From Streptococcus suis (GTDB lineage Bacteria > Bacillota > Bacilli > Lactobacillales > Streptococcaceae), in NCBI RefSeq assembly GCF_019794555.1, contig NZ_JAIMEP010000011.1, positions 1 to 60,880 on the forward strand: DNA of 60,880 nt, given 5' to 3'. The position numbers were made by a program, and so were the translations under genes. Under the pieces are notes generated by a model, which was given only the letters and a program-made list of their open reading frames with translations, had not been told where the DNA came from and made no database searches. Positions 28,743-38,720 of this stretch are shown here, piece after piece; position 1 is the stretch's first letter, and each line of letters opens with the position of its first letter.

Positions 28743-29333
28743 ATGTCAAATATGTATTACGAGAAAAATCCAAGTACAGCACATGATATTCATGAACTTC
28801 GTGTCCTTTTACTGGATACCCCAATGACATTCCAAACAGACGCAGGGGTATTTAGTAAGAAAATGATAGATTATGGAAGTCAGGTGCTTTTAAAGTCTCT
28901 TCATTTAGAAGAAGGGAAGTCTTTGCTTGACGTAGGTTGTGGCTATGGTCCGATTGGCTTAACACTTGCAAAGGTCTATCATGTTGACACTACAATGATA
29001 GATATCAATAACAGAGCTTTGGCATTGGCTGAAAAAAATGCTACACTAAACAATGTTGCTGTCGACATTTTCCAATCCGATATCTATGAAAATGTGACAA
29101 AACAATTTGATTATATTGTTTCAAACCCTCCAATTCGCGCTGGTAAGGCGGTTGTTCACCAAGTGATTTCAGGAGCTAAGAATCATCTATCCGAAAATGG
29201 CACGCTTACCATTGTGATTCAGAAAAAACAAGGTGCACCAAGTGCCAAGGCGAAGATGGAAGAGGTTTTTGGAAACTGTGAAATTATCAGGAAGGATAAA
29301 GGGTATTATATCCTTGAAAGTGTGAACAAATGA
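28743..29333 (+). CDS. class I SAM-dependent methyltransferase (RsmC-like, MTS domain)
   Basis: The 196-aa protein has the SAM-binding motif LLDVGCGYGPIG, then MIDINNRALALAEKN and the catalytic-type SNPPIR, the N-P-P motif of amino- or base-methylating enzymes. It is often annotated as 16S rRNA G1207 methyltransferase RsmC; this single-domain form makes the exact target uncertain. An ATG at 28689 is in frame, but it lies upstream of the promoter. ATG 28743 gives MSNMYYEKNPSTAHDIHEL, the conserved N-terminus. It overlaps pdp by 4 bases, heading the nucleoside operon. Confidence 0.88.
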   Translation: MSNMYYEKNPSTAHDIHELRVLLLDTPMTFQTDAGVFSKKMIDYGSQVLLKSLHLEEGKSLLDVGCGYGPIGLTLAKVYHVDTTMIDINNRALALAEKNATLNNVAVDIFQSDIYENVTKQFDYIVSNPPIRAGKAVVHQVISGAKNHLSENGTLTIVIQKKQGAPSAKAKMEEVFGNCEIIRKDKGYYILESVNK

Positions 29334-30607
29334 GAGCAGTTGACTTAATTCAAAAAAAAAGAGATGGTTTAGAATTATCGTCAGATGAGATCAAATGGTT
29401 GATTGACGGTTATGTAGCTGGAACTGTTCCAGATTACCAGATGTCTGCTCTTGCGATGGCTATTTACTTTAAGGGCATGTCAACACGTGAAATTTCAGAT
29501 TTAACCATGTCTATGGTTGCAACGGGTGAACAGATTGATTTATCGGCCATTCCAGGTATAAAAGTGGATAAACATTCTACTGGTGGTGTTGGTGACAAGG
29601 TCACCCTGATTCTTGCTCCTCTGGTTGCTAGTTTTGGTGTTCCTGTGGCAAAAATGAGCGGTCGTGGTTTAGGCCATACTGGTGGTACACTAGACAAGTT
29701 AGAATCGATTAATGGTTTTCAGATTGAAGTTAGTCAAGAAGATTTTATCAAACAAGTCCAAGAAACTGGTGTTGCAGTAATTGGGCAATCTGACAATCTG
29801 GTGAAAGCAGACAAATTACTCTACGCTCTTCGGGATGTCACTGCCACAGTTGATATTATTCCTTTAATTGCAAGTTCTGTCATGTCTAAAAAAATTGCAG
29901 CAGGTGCAGATGCGATTCTTCTAGATGTCACTGTTGGTGAGGGTGCCTTTATGAAGACTGTGGAAGATGCGCGTGTTCTTGCACAAACCATGGTTGATTT
30001 AGGGAAAGCTGTTGGTCGTAAAACAGTCGCTGTTCTGACAGACATGTCACAACCAGTAGGGACTTCAATTGGTAATCGATTAGAAATTTTAGAAGCCCTT
30101 GAAATATTGCAAGGGCGAGGTCGCGAGGATGTAACCGAATTTATTTGCGAATTAGGACATATCATGTTAGGTCTTGCGAATGTTGAAAAAAGCGTTGAAG
30201 AAGTTAAACAGCATATTGATAACGGCCTCGCATTGAAGAAGTTTGAGGAAATGGTGCTTGCACAGGGTGGTGATTTATCTGATCTCTACCGACCTGTAGA
30301 AGTGTCAAACCAAGTTCCTGTTTATGCAGAGAAAGACGGTTATATCGTTGCTCTACCAGCATTAGAGTTTGGCTTATTTGCCATGAAACTTGGTGCAGGT
30401 CGCGCTGTAAAATCGGATCAATTGGATTACGAAACGGGAATTGTTTTCCATAAAAAAGTAGGTGAATCTGTTTCAGAAGGTGAACAGATTGCGACAATAT
30501 ATGCTAATGAAAATATTTCGGAAAATATGCTTACAAATTTTCAAAAAAATGTTAAAATAGATAAAGTAAGTGTAAAGACGAAAGAAATCATTGAAATAAT
30601 TTATTAA
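29330..30607 (+). CDS. pdp: pyrimidine-nucleoside phosphorylase
   Basis: The enzyme splits uridine, thymidine and deoxyuridine with phosphate to base and (deoxy)ribose-1-phosphate. The 425-aa protein has the family signature KVDKHSTGGVGDKVT (about residues 79-93), KMSGRGLGHTGGT and the SSVMSKK segment, and a C-terminal lipoyl-like barrel. It overlaps the methyltransferase by ATGA and is followed by deoC after 15 bases. Length is normal. Confidence 0.95.
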   Translation: MRAVDLIQKKRDGLELSSDEIKWLIDGYVAGTVPDYQMSALAMAIYFKGMSTREISDLTMSMVATGEQIDLSAIPGIKVDKHSTGGVGDKVTLILAPLVASFGVPVAKMSGRGLGHTGGTLDKLESINGFQIEVSQEDFIKQVQETGVAVIGQSDNLVKADKLLYALRDVTATVDIIPLIASSVMSKKIAAGADAILLDVTVGEGAFMKTVEDARVLAQTMVDLGKAVGRKTVAVLTDMSQPVGTSIGNRLEILEALEILQGRGREDVTEFICELGHIMLGLANVEKSVEEVKQHIDNGLALKKFEEMVLAQGGDLSDLYRPVEVSNQVPVYAEKDGYIVALPALEFGLFAMKLGAGRAVKSDQLDYETGIVFHKKVGESVSEGEQIATIYANENISENMLTNFQKNVKIDKVSVKTKEIIEIIY

Positions 30608-30622
30608 TGTACGGAGAAAAAC

Positions 30623-31285
30623 ATGAAATTGAATAAATATATTGATCATACAATCTTAAAACCAGAAACAACACAAGAACAGGTTGAAAAGATTCTTTCT
30701 GAAGCAAAAGAATATGATTTTGCTAGTGTCTGTGTAAATCCAACGTGGGTTTCATTGGCAGCAGAAAGCCTGAAAGACAGTGATGTTAAAGTTTGTACAG
30801 TAATCGGCTTCCCTTTGGGAGCAAATACATCTGCAGTTAAAGCCTTTGAAACTAAAGATGCTATTGCAAATGGTGCTGATGAGATTGATATGGTGATCAA
30901 TGTCGGTGCTTTAAAATCAGGAAATGATGCCTTGGTTTTGGATGATATTAAAGCAGTTGTAGATGCTAGTGGAGATAAACTTGTTAAAGTAATCATCGAA
31001 ACTTGCTTATTAACAGATGATGAGAAAGTGAGAGCTTGTCAATTGTCAAAAGAAGCTGGAGCTGATTATGTGAAGACTTCTACCGGTTTTTCAACTGGCG
31101 GTGCTACAGTTGCTGATGTTGCCTTGATGAGAAAAACTGTGGGTCCAGACATGGGCGTTAAAGCTTCTGGTGGTGCACGTTCTTATGAAGATGCTATTGC
31201 CTTTATTGAAGCTGGAGCATCTCGAATTGGTGCATCGTCAGGTGTAGCCATTATGAACGGAGCACAGGCGGATGGAGACTACTAA
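30623..31285 (+). CDS. deoC: deoxyribose-phosphate aldolase
   Basis: DeoC cleaves deoxyribose-5-phosphate to acetaldehyde and glyceraldehyde-3-phosphate. The 220-aa TIM barrel shows [30 protein letters not shown] with the active-site Lys and the Schiff-base Lys in [13 protein letters not shown] precedes the ATG. It overlaps cdd by 14 bases, so translation is coupled. It links nucleoside breakdown to glycolysis. Confidence 0.96.
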   Translation: MKLNKYIDHTILKPETTQEQVEKILSEAKEYDFASVCVNPTWVSLAAESLKDSDVKVCTVIGFPLGANTSAVKAFETKDAIANGADEIDMVINVGALKSGNDALVLDDIKAVVDASGDKLVKVIIETCLLTDDEKVRACQLSKEAGADYVKTSTGFSTGGATVADVALMRKTVGPDMGVKASGGARSYEDAIAFIEAGASRIGASSGVAIMNGAQADGDY

Positions 31286-31661
31286 TTTAATAGAACTAGT
31301 TGTAGACAATAGCAAATATGCCTATGTGCCCTATTCACATTTTCCAGTCAGTGCTATTCTTGTTACAAAGACTGGGGAACTATATTCAGGTGTGAATATA
31401 GAAAATGCTAGTTTTGGGTTGACGAATTGTGCTGAGAGAACAGCGATTTTTAAAGCAATCTCCGAGGGAGTACGTGACTTCTCTGAAATTATTATTTATG
31501 GTGAAACAGAGAAGCCAATATCTCCTTGTGGAGCATGTCGTCAAGTTATGGCGGAATTTTTTGATAAGGATTTAAAAGTGACTCTTGTCGCTAAAGATAA
31601 ATCGACAGTCGTGATGACAGTCGGGGAATTACTTCCATATTCCTTTACAGACTTATCTTAG
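31272..31661 (+). CDS. cdd: cytidine deaminase
   Basis: Cdd converts cytidine and deoxycytidine to uridine forms that Pdp can use. The 129-aa protein has the zinc site NCAERTAIF (Cys with the catalytic Glu) and PCGACRQV (two Cys), spaced as in homotetrameric deaminases. It overlaps deoC. No terminator of note lies between cdd and bmpA, although the gap has small hairpins CAGTC-taat-GACTG and TGCAAC-N6-GTTGCA. Confidence 0.96.
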   Translation: METTNLIELVVDNSKYAYVPYSHFPVSAILVTKTGELYSGVNIENASFGLTNCAERTAIFKAISEGVRDFSEIIIYGETEKPISPCGACRQVMAEFFDKDLKVTLVAKDKSTVVMTVGELLPYSFTDLS

Positions 31662-31742
31662 TCTGTATGGCAGTCTAATGACTGTAGCAATTTCATTCTG
31701 CAACACAATAGTTGCAAAACGTTTTTTTAGGAGGGTTCAGAA

Positions 31743-32804
31743 ATGAACAAGAAATTTGTTGGCCTTGGTCTAGCTTCAGTTGCAGCTCTTTCTTTAGCAG
31801 CTTGCGGAAGCCGTACTGCAAAGAATGATTCGTCATCATCTGATAGTGCTTCAAGCATTAAAGCAGCAATTGTTACTGATATCGGTGGTGTTGATGACCG
31901 TTCATTCAACCAATCTGCGTGGGAAGGTCTTCAAGAGTGGGGTAATGCAGCTGGTCTTTCTAAAGGTAATGGTTATGACTATTTCCAATCTGCTAATGAA
32001 TCAGAATACATTACTAACCTTGATTCAGCAGTTTCAGGCGGTTACAACCTAGTATTTGGTATCGGTTTTGCGTTGGAATCTGCGATTAAAGAAGTAGCTC
32101 CAAACAACCCAGATACTCACTATGTTATCGTGGATAGTGTTGTAGCTGACGAAGATAACGTAGTCAGCGTTGGTTTCGCCGACCATGAAGCTTCTTACCT
32201 TGCTGGTGTTGCGGCTGCTAAATCAACTAAAACGAAACAAGTTGGTTTTGTCGGTGGTATGAAAGGTGAAGTTATCGACCGTTTTGAAGCTGGTTTCGTA
32301 GCTGGTGTTAAATCTGTTGATGAATCAATCAAAATTGATATTCAATACGCTGGTTCATTTGGTGATGCTGCTAAAGGTCAAACTATCGCTGCTGCTCAAT
32401 ATGCTGCAGGTGCAGATATTATCTTCCACGCTTCAGGTGGTACTGGTAACGGTGTATTTGCCGCTGCTAAAGCTGAAAACGAAACTCGTAATGAAGCAGA
32501 TAAAGTTTGGGTAATCGGTGTTGACCGTGACCAATCTGCAGAAGGTGCTTACACTTCTAAAGATGGTAAAGAATCTAACTTTGTATTGGCATCTACTTTG
32601 AAACAAGTTGGTGCAGCAGTAAAAGATATTGCTACAAAAGCTGAAAATGGTGAATTCCCTGGCGGTGAAATTGTTCGTTATACTCTTGCTGATAAAGGTG
32701 TAGAGTTGGCAGAAACAAACCTTTCTGACGAAGCATCAAAAGCTGTTGCTGACGCAAAACAAGCTATTCTTGATGGTAAAGTAGAAGTACCAGAAAAACC
32801 ATAA
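31743..32804 (+). CDS. bmpA: nucleoside-binding lipoprotein BmpA (BMP family)
   Basis: The 353-aa lipoprotein has lipobox SLAACG with the lipidated Cys at residue 21, a Ser/Asp-rich tether, and the BMP/PnrA fold markers VTDIGGVDDRSFNQSAWEG and FVGGMKGEVIDRFEAGF. It captures nucleosides for the NupABC importer. AGGAGGG precedes the ATG. Codon use is strongly biased toward preferred codons, suggesting high expression. A perfect GC hairpin follows, which would raise its level above the ABC genes. Confidence 0.94.
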   Translation: MNKKFVGLGLASVAALSLAACGSRTAKNDSSSSDSASSIKAAIVTDIGGVDDRSFNQSAWEGLQEWGNAAGLSKGNGYDYFQSANESEYITNLDSAVSGGYNLVFGIGFALESAIKEVAPNNPDTHYVIVDSVVADEDNVVSVGFADHEASYLAGVAAAKSTKTKQVGFVGGMKGEVIDRFEAGFVAGVKSVDESIKIDIQYAGSFGDAAKGQTIAAAQYAAGADIIFHASGGTGNGVFAAAKAENETRNEADKVWVIGVDRDQSAEGAYTSKDGKESNFVLASTLKQVGAAVKDIATKAENGEFPGGEIVRYTLADKGVELAETNLSDEASKAVADAKQAILDGKVEVPEKP

Positions 32805-32825
32805 GTTTTATATTGATGAATTCCG

Positions 32826-32853
32826 AAAGGGCGACCACTCGGTCGCCCTTTTA
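32826..32853 (+). terminator. terminator/attenuator between bmpA and nupA
   Basis: AAAGGGCGACC pairs perfectly with GGTCGCCCTTT around ACTC, followed by T only briefly. It probably ends much of the bmpA message and allows some read-through to nupABC. Confidence 0.85.
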
Positions 32854-32857
32854 GAAG

Positions 32858-32904
32858 CTGAGATTTTTCTCAGTAAAGCCTATCAAATTTGGTAGGTTTT
32901 ACTG
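32858..32904 (+). promoter_or_regulatory. two overlapping hairpins in the nupA leader
   Basis: CTGAGA-TTTT-TCTCAG (32858-32873) and a 14-bp stem CAGTAAAGCCTATC/GGTAGGTTTTACTG (32871-32904, two wobbles) share three bases, so they compete. The remaining leader to nupA is about 115 nt. No known riboswitch is recognised. Confidence 0.5.
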
Positions 32905-33020
32905 GTAAAAATGGTACAGTTAGCTGGAATGAACTTGCTAGAAATCCTATTATCTTAAATGGGAGGGGTGGTTGGCAGTCGGTTCAATCCGTTTAACTGT
33001 AATCAGAAAGGAACTAGATT

Positions 33021-34556
33021 ATGACTAAGGATTATGTCATTGAGATGCGTAATATCACCAAAATATTTGGTGAGTTTGTTGCCAACGACCATATTAATTT
33101 GAATGTCAGACGTGGAGAAATTCACGCCCTTTTGGGTGAAAATGGTGCGGGTAAATCAACACTTATGAATATGCTTGCAGGCTTATTGGAGCCTACAAGT
33201 GGTGAGATTGTCATTAATGGTAAGGAAGTGAAAATTGATTCCCCTTCCAAAGCTGCACACTTGGGTATCGGGATGGTTCATCAACACTTTATGTTGGTGG
33301 ATGCCTTTACTGTTGCTGAAAATATCATTTTAGGTAGCGAAACAACCAAAGCTGGTGTTATTGACATCAAGAAGGCTATTGCAGAAATTAAAGAACTCTC
33401 AGCTCGCTACGGTCTTGAAGTAGATCCGACTGCAAAAGTTGCGGATATTTCTGTAGGTGCACAACAACGTGTGGAAATTTTAAAAACACTGTATCGTGGT
33501 GCAGACTTACTAATATTTGATGAACCGACTGCTGTACTTACTCCGGCAGAGATTGCAGAGCTCTTGAAGATTATGAAGACCCTTGTCTCAGAAGGCAAGT
33601 CAATTATTTTGATTACGCATAAATTGGATGAAATTCGTGCTGTTGCAGATAGCGTAACGGTTATTCGACGTGGTAAATCGATTCAAACTGTGGCAGTTGA
33701 AGGAGCAACTAACCAAGATTTGGCTGAATGGATGGTTGGGCGTTCTGTTTCTTTCAAGACAGAGAAAGTTGAATCCCATCCAAAAGAAGTTGTTCTTTCC
33801 ATTAAAGATTTGGTTGTCAATGAAAACCGCGGTATCCCAGCAGTGAAAGGTCTATCTCTTGACGTACGTGCAGGGGAAATAGTGGGTATTGCAGGTATTG
33901 ATGGCAATGGACAAAGTGAATTGATTCAAGCAATTACTGGACTTCGCAAAGTGAAGTCTGGTTCTATCACGATTAAAGGTGAGGAAGTGGTTGGTAAATC
34001 ACCACGTAAGATTACTGAGATGCAGGTGAGTCACGTTCCTGAAGATCGTCACCGTGATGGTTTAGTACTCCCGATGACCGTTGCTGAAAATATTGCTCTT
34101 CAAACTTACTATAAAGAACCAAATTCTAAAAATGGTATTTTGAATTACACAGCGATTAATGAAAAGGCCCGTCAATTGATGCAAGAATTTGATGTGCGTG
34201 GTGCTGGGGAATTAGTACCTGCTAAAGCCCTTTCAGGAGGTAACCAACAAAAAGCGATCATCGCAAGGGAAATCGATCGCAATCCTGATTTATTGATTGT
34301 CAGTCAACCAACACGTGGTTTGGATGTAGGCGCTATTGAATATATTCGTAAACGTCTTATTGCTGAACGGGATAAGGGGAAAGCAGTACTGGTTGTCAGC
34401 TTCGAATTGGATGAAATTTTGGATGTATCAGACCGTATTGCTGTCATCCACGATGGTGTCATTCATGGTATTGTTGATCCTGCTAAGACAAACAAACAAG
34501 AATTGGGAGTCTTGATGGCTGGTGGTCATATCGAGGAGGGAGAAGTACATGCTTAA
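33021..34556 (+). CDS. nupA: nucleoside ABC importer, ATPase NupA
   Basis: The 511-aa protein has two fused ABC domains. The first has Walker A GENGAGKSTLM and signature ISVGAQQRVEILK with LIFDEPTAVL. The second has GIDGNGQSELI in place of a full Walker A, ALSGGNQQKAIIARE and SQPTRGLDVGA. This asymmetry is usual for the RbsA/YufO-like ATPases of BMP importers. It powers nucleoside uptake with NupB and NupC. It overlaps nupB by 8 bases. Confidence 0.93.
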   Translation: MTKDYVIEMRNITKIFGEFVANDHINLNVRRGEIHALLGENGAGKSTLMNMLAGLLEPTSGEIVINGKEVKIDSPSKAAHLGIGMVHQHFMLVDAFTVAENIILGSETTKAGVIDIKKAIAEIKELSARYGLEVDPTAKVADISVGAQQRVEILKTLYRGADLLIFDEPTAVLTPAEIAELLKIMKTLVSEGKSIILITHKLDEIRAVADSVTVIRRGKSIQTVAVEGATNQDLAEWMVGRSVSFKTEKVESHPKEVVLSIKDLVVNENRGIPAVKGLSLDVRAGEIVGIAGIDGNGQSELIQAITGLRKVKSGSITIKGEEVVGKSPRKITEMQVSHVPEDRHRDGLVLPMTVAENIALQTYYKEPNSKNGILNYTAINEKARQLMQEFDVRGAGELVPAKALSGGNQQKAIIAREIDRNPDLLIVSQPTRGLDVGAIEYIRKRLIAERDKGKAVLVVSFELDEILDVSDRIAVIHDGVIHGIVDPAKTNKQELGVLMAGGHIEEGEVHA

Positions 34557-35610
34557 GAAATATCAAACAATACTATTCCCATTGCTAGCGGCAATCAGTG
34601 GCTTAGTGCTTGGGGCAATCATCATGTTCATTTTTGGCTATGATCCAATTTGGGGATATGAGGAATTATTCTACTCTGCTTTTGGGAACATCAAATCAAT
34701 CGGTGAGATTTTCCGAGCAATGGCGCCTCTCATTTTTACTGCGTTAGGATTCGCAGTCGCAAGTCGCGCAGGTTTCTTCAACGTTGGTTTGTCTGGTCAA
34801 GCCTATGTCGGCTGGGTCTTTGCAGGTTGGTTTGCATTGTTAAATCCTGATTTACCACGACCAGTTTTGATTTTGGGTACGGTTGTGATAGCGATGGTAG
34901 CAGGTGGTATTGCTGGCGCAATTCCTGGTATCCTTCGTGCCTATCTCGGAACGAGTGAAGTTATTGTTACGATTATGATGAACTACATCATTCTCTATTC
35001 ATGTAACTATATCATTCGTGATATATTTTCAGAAAATTTGATGAAAAATACAGATTCTACAATTAACGTTTCTGCTAACGCCTCTTATCAAACAGAATGG
35101 TTGCGAGCGCTAACGAACAACTCACGGATGAATATTGGTATTTTCTTTGCCATTATAGCTGTCATAGTTATTTGGTTCTTAATGAAAAAGACAACGCTTG
35201 GTTTTGAAATTCGTTCAGTGGGTATCAACCCAACTGCATCTAACTACGCTGGTATGTCAGCTAAACAAACGATTATTCTATCAATGGTTATTTCCGGTGC
35301 TTTAGCTGGACTTGGTGGTGCAATCCAAGGGTTGGGAACTTTCCAGAACGTTTATATTCAAAGTGGTAATTTAGATATTGGATTCAATGGTATGTCAGTT
35401 GCCTTACTGGCTTCGAACTCACCACTGGGAATTCCATTTGCAGCCTTCTTGTTTGGTACACTTTCAGTAGGTGCACCTGGTATGGTTCGTGCACAAATTC
35501 CAACAGAATTGATAAACGTTGTTACAGCGTCTATTATATTCTTTATTGGTGTGAAGTATATTTTTGAACTTTTGTTGAATTCAAAAAAAGTAGCGAAAGG
35601 AGCTAAGTAA
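34549..35610 (+). CDS. nupB: nucleoside ABC importer, permease NupB
   Basis: The 353-aa polytopic permease starts at ATG 34549 (MLKKYQTILFPL) behind GGAGGGAG. An in-frame start 27 bases earlier lies within nupA and is unlikely. It has about nine spans and the BPD_transp_2 pattern RAGFFNVGLSGQAYVG and IRSVGINPTASNYAGM, the cytoplasmic coupling loop. It pairs with NupC to form the channel. Confidence 0.92.
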   Translation: MLKKYQTILFPLLAAISGLVLGAIIMFIFGYDPIWGYEELFYSAFGNIKSIGEIFRAMAPLIFTALGFAVASRAGFFNVGLSGQAYVGWVFAGWFALLNPDLPRPVLILGTVVIAMVAGGIAGAIPGILRAYLGTSEVIVTIMMNYIILYSCNYIIRDIFSENLMKNTDSTINVSANASYQTEWLRALTNNSRMNIGIFFAIIAVIVIWFLMKKTTLGFEIRSVGINPTASNYAGMSAKQTIILSMVISGALAGLGGAIQGLGTFQNVYIQSGNLDIGFNGMSVALLASNSPLGIPFAAFLFGTLSVGAPGMVRAQIPTELINVVTASIIFFIGVKYIFELLLNSKKVAKGAK

Positions 35611-35611
35611 G

Positions 35612-36565
35612 ATGAACTTATCTATTTTAACCCTACTCATTTCGCAAATGCTCATTTATTCAGCACCTTTGATTTTCACAAGTCTTGGAGGAGTATTCTC
35701 TGAGCGAAGTGGTATCGTAAACGTTGGTTTGGAAGGAATCATGGTTATTGGTGCCTTTGCTGGTGTTGTCTTCAACATTGAATTTGCTGAAACTTTTGGT
35801 AAAGCTACACCATTTTTAGCGATCATTGTTGGTGGTTTGGCTGGTGTTGTCTTTGCCGCTATCCATGCGATGGCCACTATTAACTTTAGAGCAGATCACG
35901 TAGTTTCTGGTACCGTATTGAACTTATTAGCACCTGCACTTGGGGTTTTCCTTGTCAAGGTTATCTATAATAAAGGTCAAACAGACAGTATACGTGAGTC
36001 ATTTGGTAAGTTTTCTTTCCCAGTATTGGCTGATATTCCTGTTATTGGTGATTTATTCTTTAAAAACACTAGTTTGATGGGGTACGTCGCTATCCTTACA
36101 GCATTTGCTTCTTGGTTTGTTTTGTATAAAACAAAATTTGGTTTGCGACTTCGCTCTGTTGGTGAGCATCCTCAAGCAGCTGATACCCTTGGTATCAATG
36201 TATACGCAATGCGTTATGCAGGTGTACTGATTGCAGGTTTCTTAGGCGGTGTTGGTGGTGCTGTAAGTGCCCAATCTGTAAATATCAACTTCTCGGCGAC
36301 TACGATTGTTGGTTCCGGATTCATTGCCTTGGCGGCAGTAATCTTCGGTAAATGGAACCCAATTGGTGCAATGCTTGCTAGTCTATTCTTCGGACTATCA
36401 CAAAGTCTTGCGGTTATTGGTGGCCAATTGCCTGGTTTGAAAGATATTCCATCAGTATATCTCCAAATCGCTCCATACTTGATTACAGTTATTGCCCTTT
36501 CGGCCTTCTTTGGACAAGCAGTAGCGCCAAAAGCAGACGGTGTTAACTACATTAAATCTAAATAA
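35612..36565 (+). CDS. nupC: nucleoside ABC importer, permease NupC
   Basis: The 317-aa second permease is one base behind nupB. It shows ERSGIVNVGLEGIMVIGAF and LRSVGEHPQAADTLGI, the coupling-loop motif, and about eight spans. It is the last gene of the nucleoside block, with a terminator about 50 bases later. Confidence 0.92.
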   Translation: MNLSILTLLISQMLIYSAPLIFTSLGGVFSERSGIVNVGLEGIMVIGAFAGVVFNIEFAETFGKATPFLAIIVGGLAGVVFAAIHAMATINFRADHVVSGTVLNLLAPALGVFLVKVIYNKGQTDSIRESFGKFSFPVLADIPVIGDLFFKNTSLMGYVAILTAFASWFVLYKTKFGLRLRSVGEHPQAADTLGINVYAMRYAGVLIAGFLGGVGGAVSAQSVNINFSATTIVGSGFIALAAVIFGKWNPIGAMLASLFFGLSQSLAVIGGQLPGLKDIPSVYLQIAPYLITVIALSAFFGQAVAPKADGVNYIKSK

Positions 36566-36616
36566 GGTAGATACACTCTCCATTTTGGGCTTGAGGATTG
36601 AGATAATCTAACAATA

Positions 36617-36664
36617 AAACGCATAAAATCAGTGTTTTTGGAACATAATTTTATGCGTTTTTTT
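36617..36664 (+). terminator. terminator after nupC
   Basis: AAACGCATAAAA (36617-36628) pairs perfectly with TTTTATGCGTTT (36649-36660) across a 20-base loop, then T residues. Confidence 0.75.
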
Positions 36665-36771
36665 GTTTTTTCCTTATATAAAACAGCTGATCTGAGGGAA
36701 TATTTGTGACTTGATTGGTTATATTCTTGGTGATGCATTTTCTCCTTTTCCTAGCTACTTGTGGTATAATA

Positions 36772-36780
36772 ATTTTTCGA
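36772..36780 (+). promoter_or_regulatory. extended -10 before the RibD/DHFR-like gene
   Basis: TGGTATAAT (TATAAT 36775-36780) without a recognisable -35; the ATG follows at 36806 behind GAGGGA. Confidence 0.65.
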
Positions 36781-36805
36781 TAAAACGTTGAATTGAGGGA
36801 AACAT

Positions 36806-37351
36806 ATGAGAAGATTAGTATTAAATATTGCAATGAGTCTAGATGGTTTTATTGCCAGAAAAGACGGAAGTTATGATTGGATTGAAGGACATGGTACAAA
36901 TCAATTTGATACCCTCTTGCAGTTTGACAATCCTTCATTTTTTCAGTCATGTGATACTGTTATTATGGGTCGTAAATCTTTAGATGATTGTCCTTTAGAG
37001 ATGATTGAGGGCTATCAAGAGAAGCAATTTCTCGTGGCTAGCCATGCTGACAAATCAGACTATGAAAATGTTCGTTTTGTCAAAGACATTCTTACCGAAA
37101 TTGAGCGCTTACGACATGATGAAGGGGGAGATATCTGGTTGTTTGGTGGCGCATCCCTTGTTCAAGAATGCTTGAAAGCTGGGGTCATTGATCATTTTAT
37201 CATCGGCATCATTCCTACCATCTTAGGAGATGGAATTCCCTTATTCCAACAATTGCCAGAGGAACAAAAATTAACCTTGGTTGAATCAACTGTAACCGAT
37301 GGAATTGCGATGTTGAGATATGATCGAAGAAACGATAGTCGAATGAATTAG
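36806..37351 (+). CDS. dihydrofolate reductase family protein (RibD C-terminal-like)
   Basis: The 181-aa single-domain protein shows NIAMSLDGFIARKDGSYDW, VIMGRKSLDD and GGDIWLFGGASLVQ, the NADPH-binding fold of the RibD/YwjB/DHFR superfamily. It is not the main folate DHFR, and the deaminase half of RibD is absent. The substrate is unknown. It stands alone with its own promoter and a shared downstream terminator. Confidence 0.85.
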   Translation: MRRLVLNIAMSLDGFIARKDGSYDWIEGHGTNQFDTLLQFDNPSFFQSCDTVIMGRKSLDDCPLEMIEGYQEKQFLVASHADKSDYENVRFVKDILTEIERLRHDEGGDIWLFGGASLVQECLKAGVIDHFIIGIIPTILGDGIPLFQQLPEEQKLTLVESTVTDGIAMLRYDRRNDSRMN

Positions 37352-37500
37352 CTTTCAGACAAGGAACTGAGGTGCAGGTTATTAGAACAGAAAAATGTCT
37401 GGCTGTTCTAGGTTTGAAATATGACTTACGTAACAAATCACTTTCGTAGAGTAGGGCAAGGCGAAAGTGACGATATATCAAAGTTACTTCAAATGGATAT

Positions 37501-37532
37501 AAAAAAGGTGGCCTAATCGACTCACCTTTTTT
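37501..37532. terminator. bidirectional terminator for ldh (and the upstream + gene)
   Basis: AAAAAAGGTG (37501-37510) pairs with CACCTTTTTT (37523-37532). The 37352-37500 stretch before it holds no supported gene, only a 31-codon open frame from 37420 that I do not recognise. Confidence 0.8.
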
Positions 37533-37549
37533 GCTATTTAAAAATAGAA

Positions 37550-38581
<1,032 letters not shown>

Positions 38582-38586
38582 CTACC

Positions 38587-38615
38587 ATTCTAGCACTTTT
38601 TGTACATTTTGTCAC
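38587..38615 (-). promoter_or_regulatory. ldh promoter
   Basis: On the minus strand GTGACA (38610-38615) and TGC-TAGAAT (-10 at 38587-38592) are 17 bases apart. Confidence 0.75.
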
Positions 38616-38630
38616 TTGTGAAAGGGACTT

Positions 38631-38644
38631 TGAAAATGTTTACA
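38631..38644. promoter_or_regulatory. cre-like site upstream of ldh
   Basis: TGAAAATGTTTACA matches 13 of 14 positions of TGWAANCGNTNWCA (T replaces the central C). It lies about 50-65 bases upstream of the ldh start, a position used for CcpA activation in lactic acid bacteria, and upstream of the gyrA -10. Confidence 0.6.
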
Positions 38645-38679
38645 TGATGATTTTCAATAAAGAGTTTTGTCGTAAAATA

Positions 38680-38688
38680 TGGTATAAT
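38680..38688 (+). promoter_or_regulatory. gyrA promoter, extended -10
   Basis: TGGTATAAT (TATAAT 38683-38688), 32 bases before the gyrA ATG; GAAAGAGG serves as ribosome site. No good -35 is visible. Confidence 0.7.
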
Positions 38689-38720
38689 AGAGGCACAATG
38701 ACTGTTGAAAGAGGCATAAG

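Noticed and set aside
29821..30165. Long minus-strand frame inside pdp, and similar frames opposite deoC, gyrA and nupA
   Set aside because: They mirror strongly biased codons of real genes and show no start signals or domains.
32853..33020. Purine or other riboswitch ahead of nupA
   Set aside because: The hairpins do not show the conserved loop sequences of purine or other known riboswitches.
37352..37500. Short frame MTYVTNHFRR... from 37420
   Set aside because: It is 31 codons, without ribosome site or known similarity, and ends in the bidirectional terminator.
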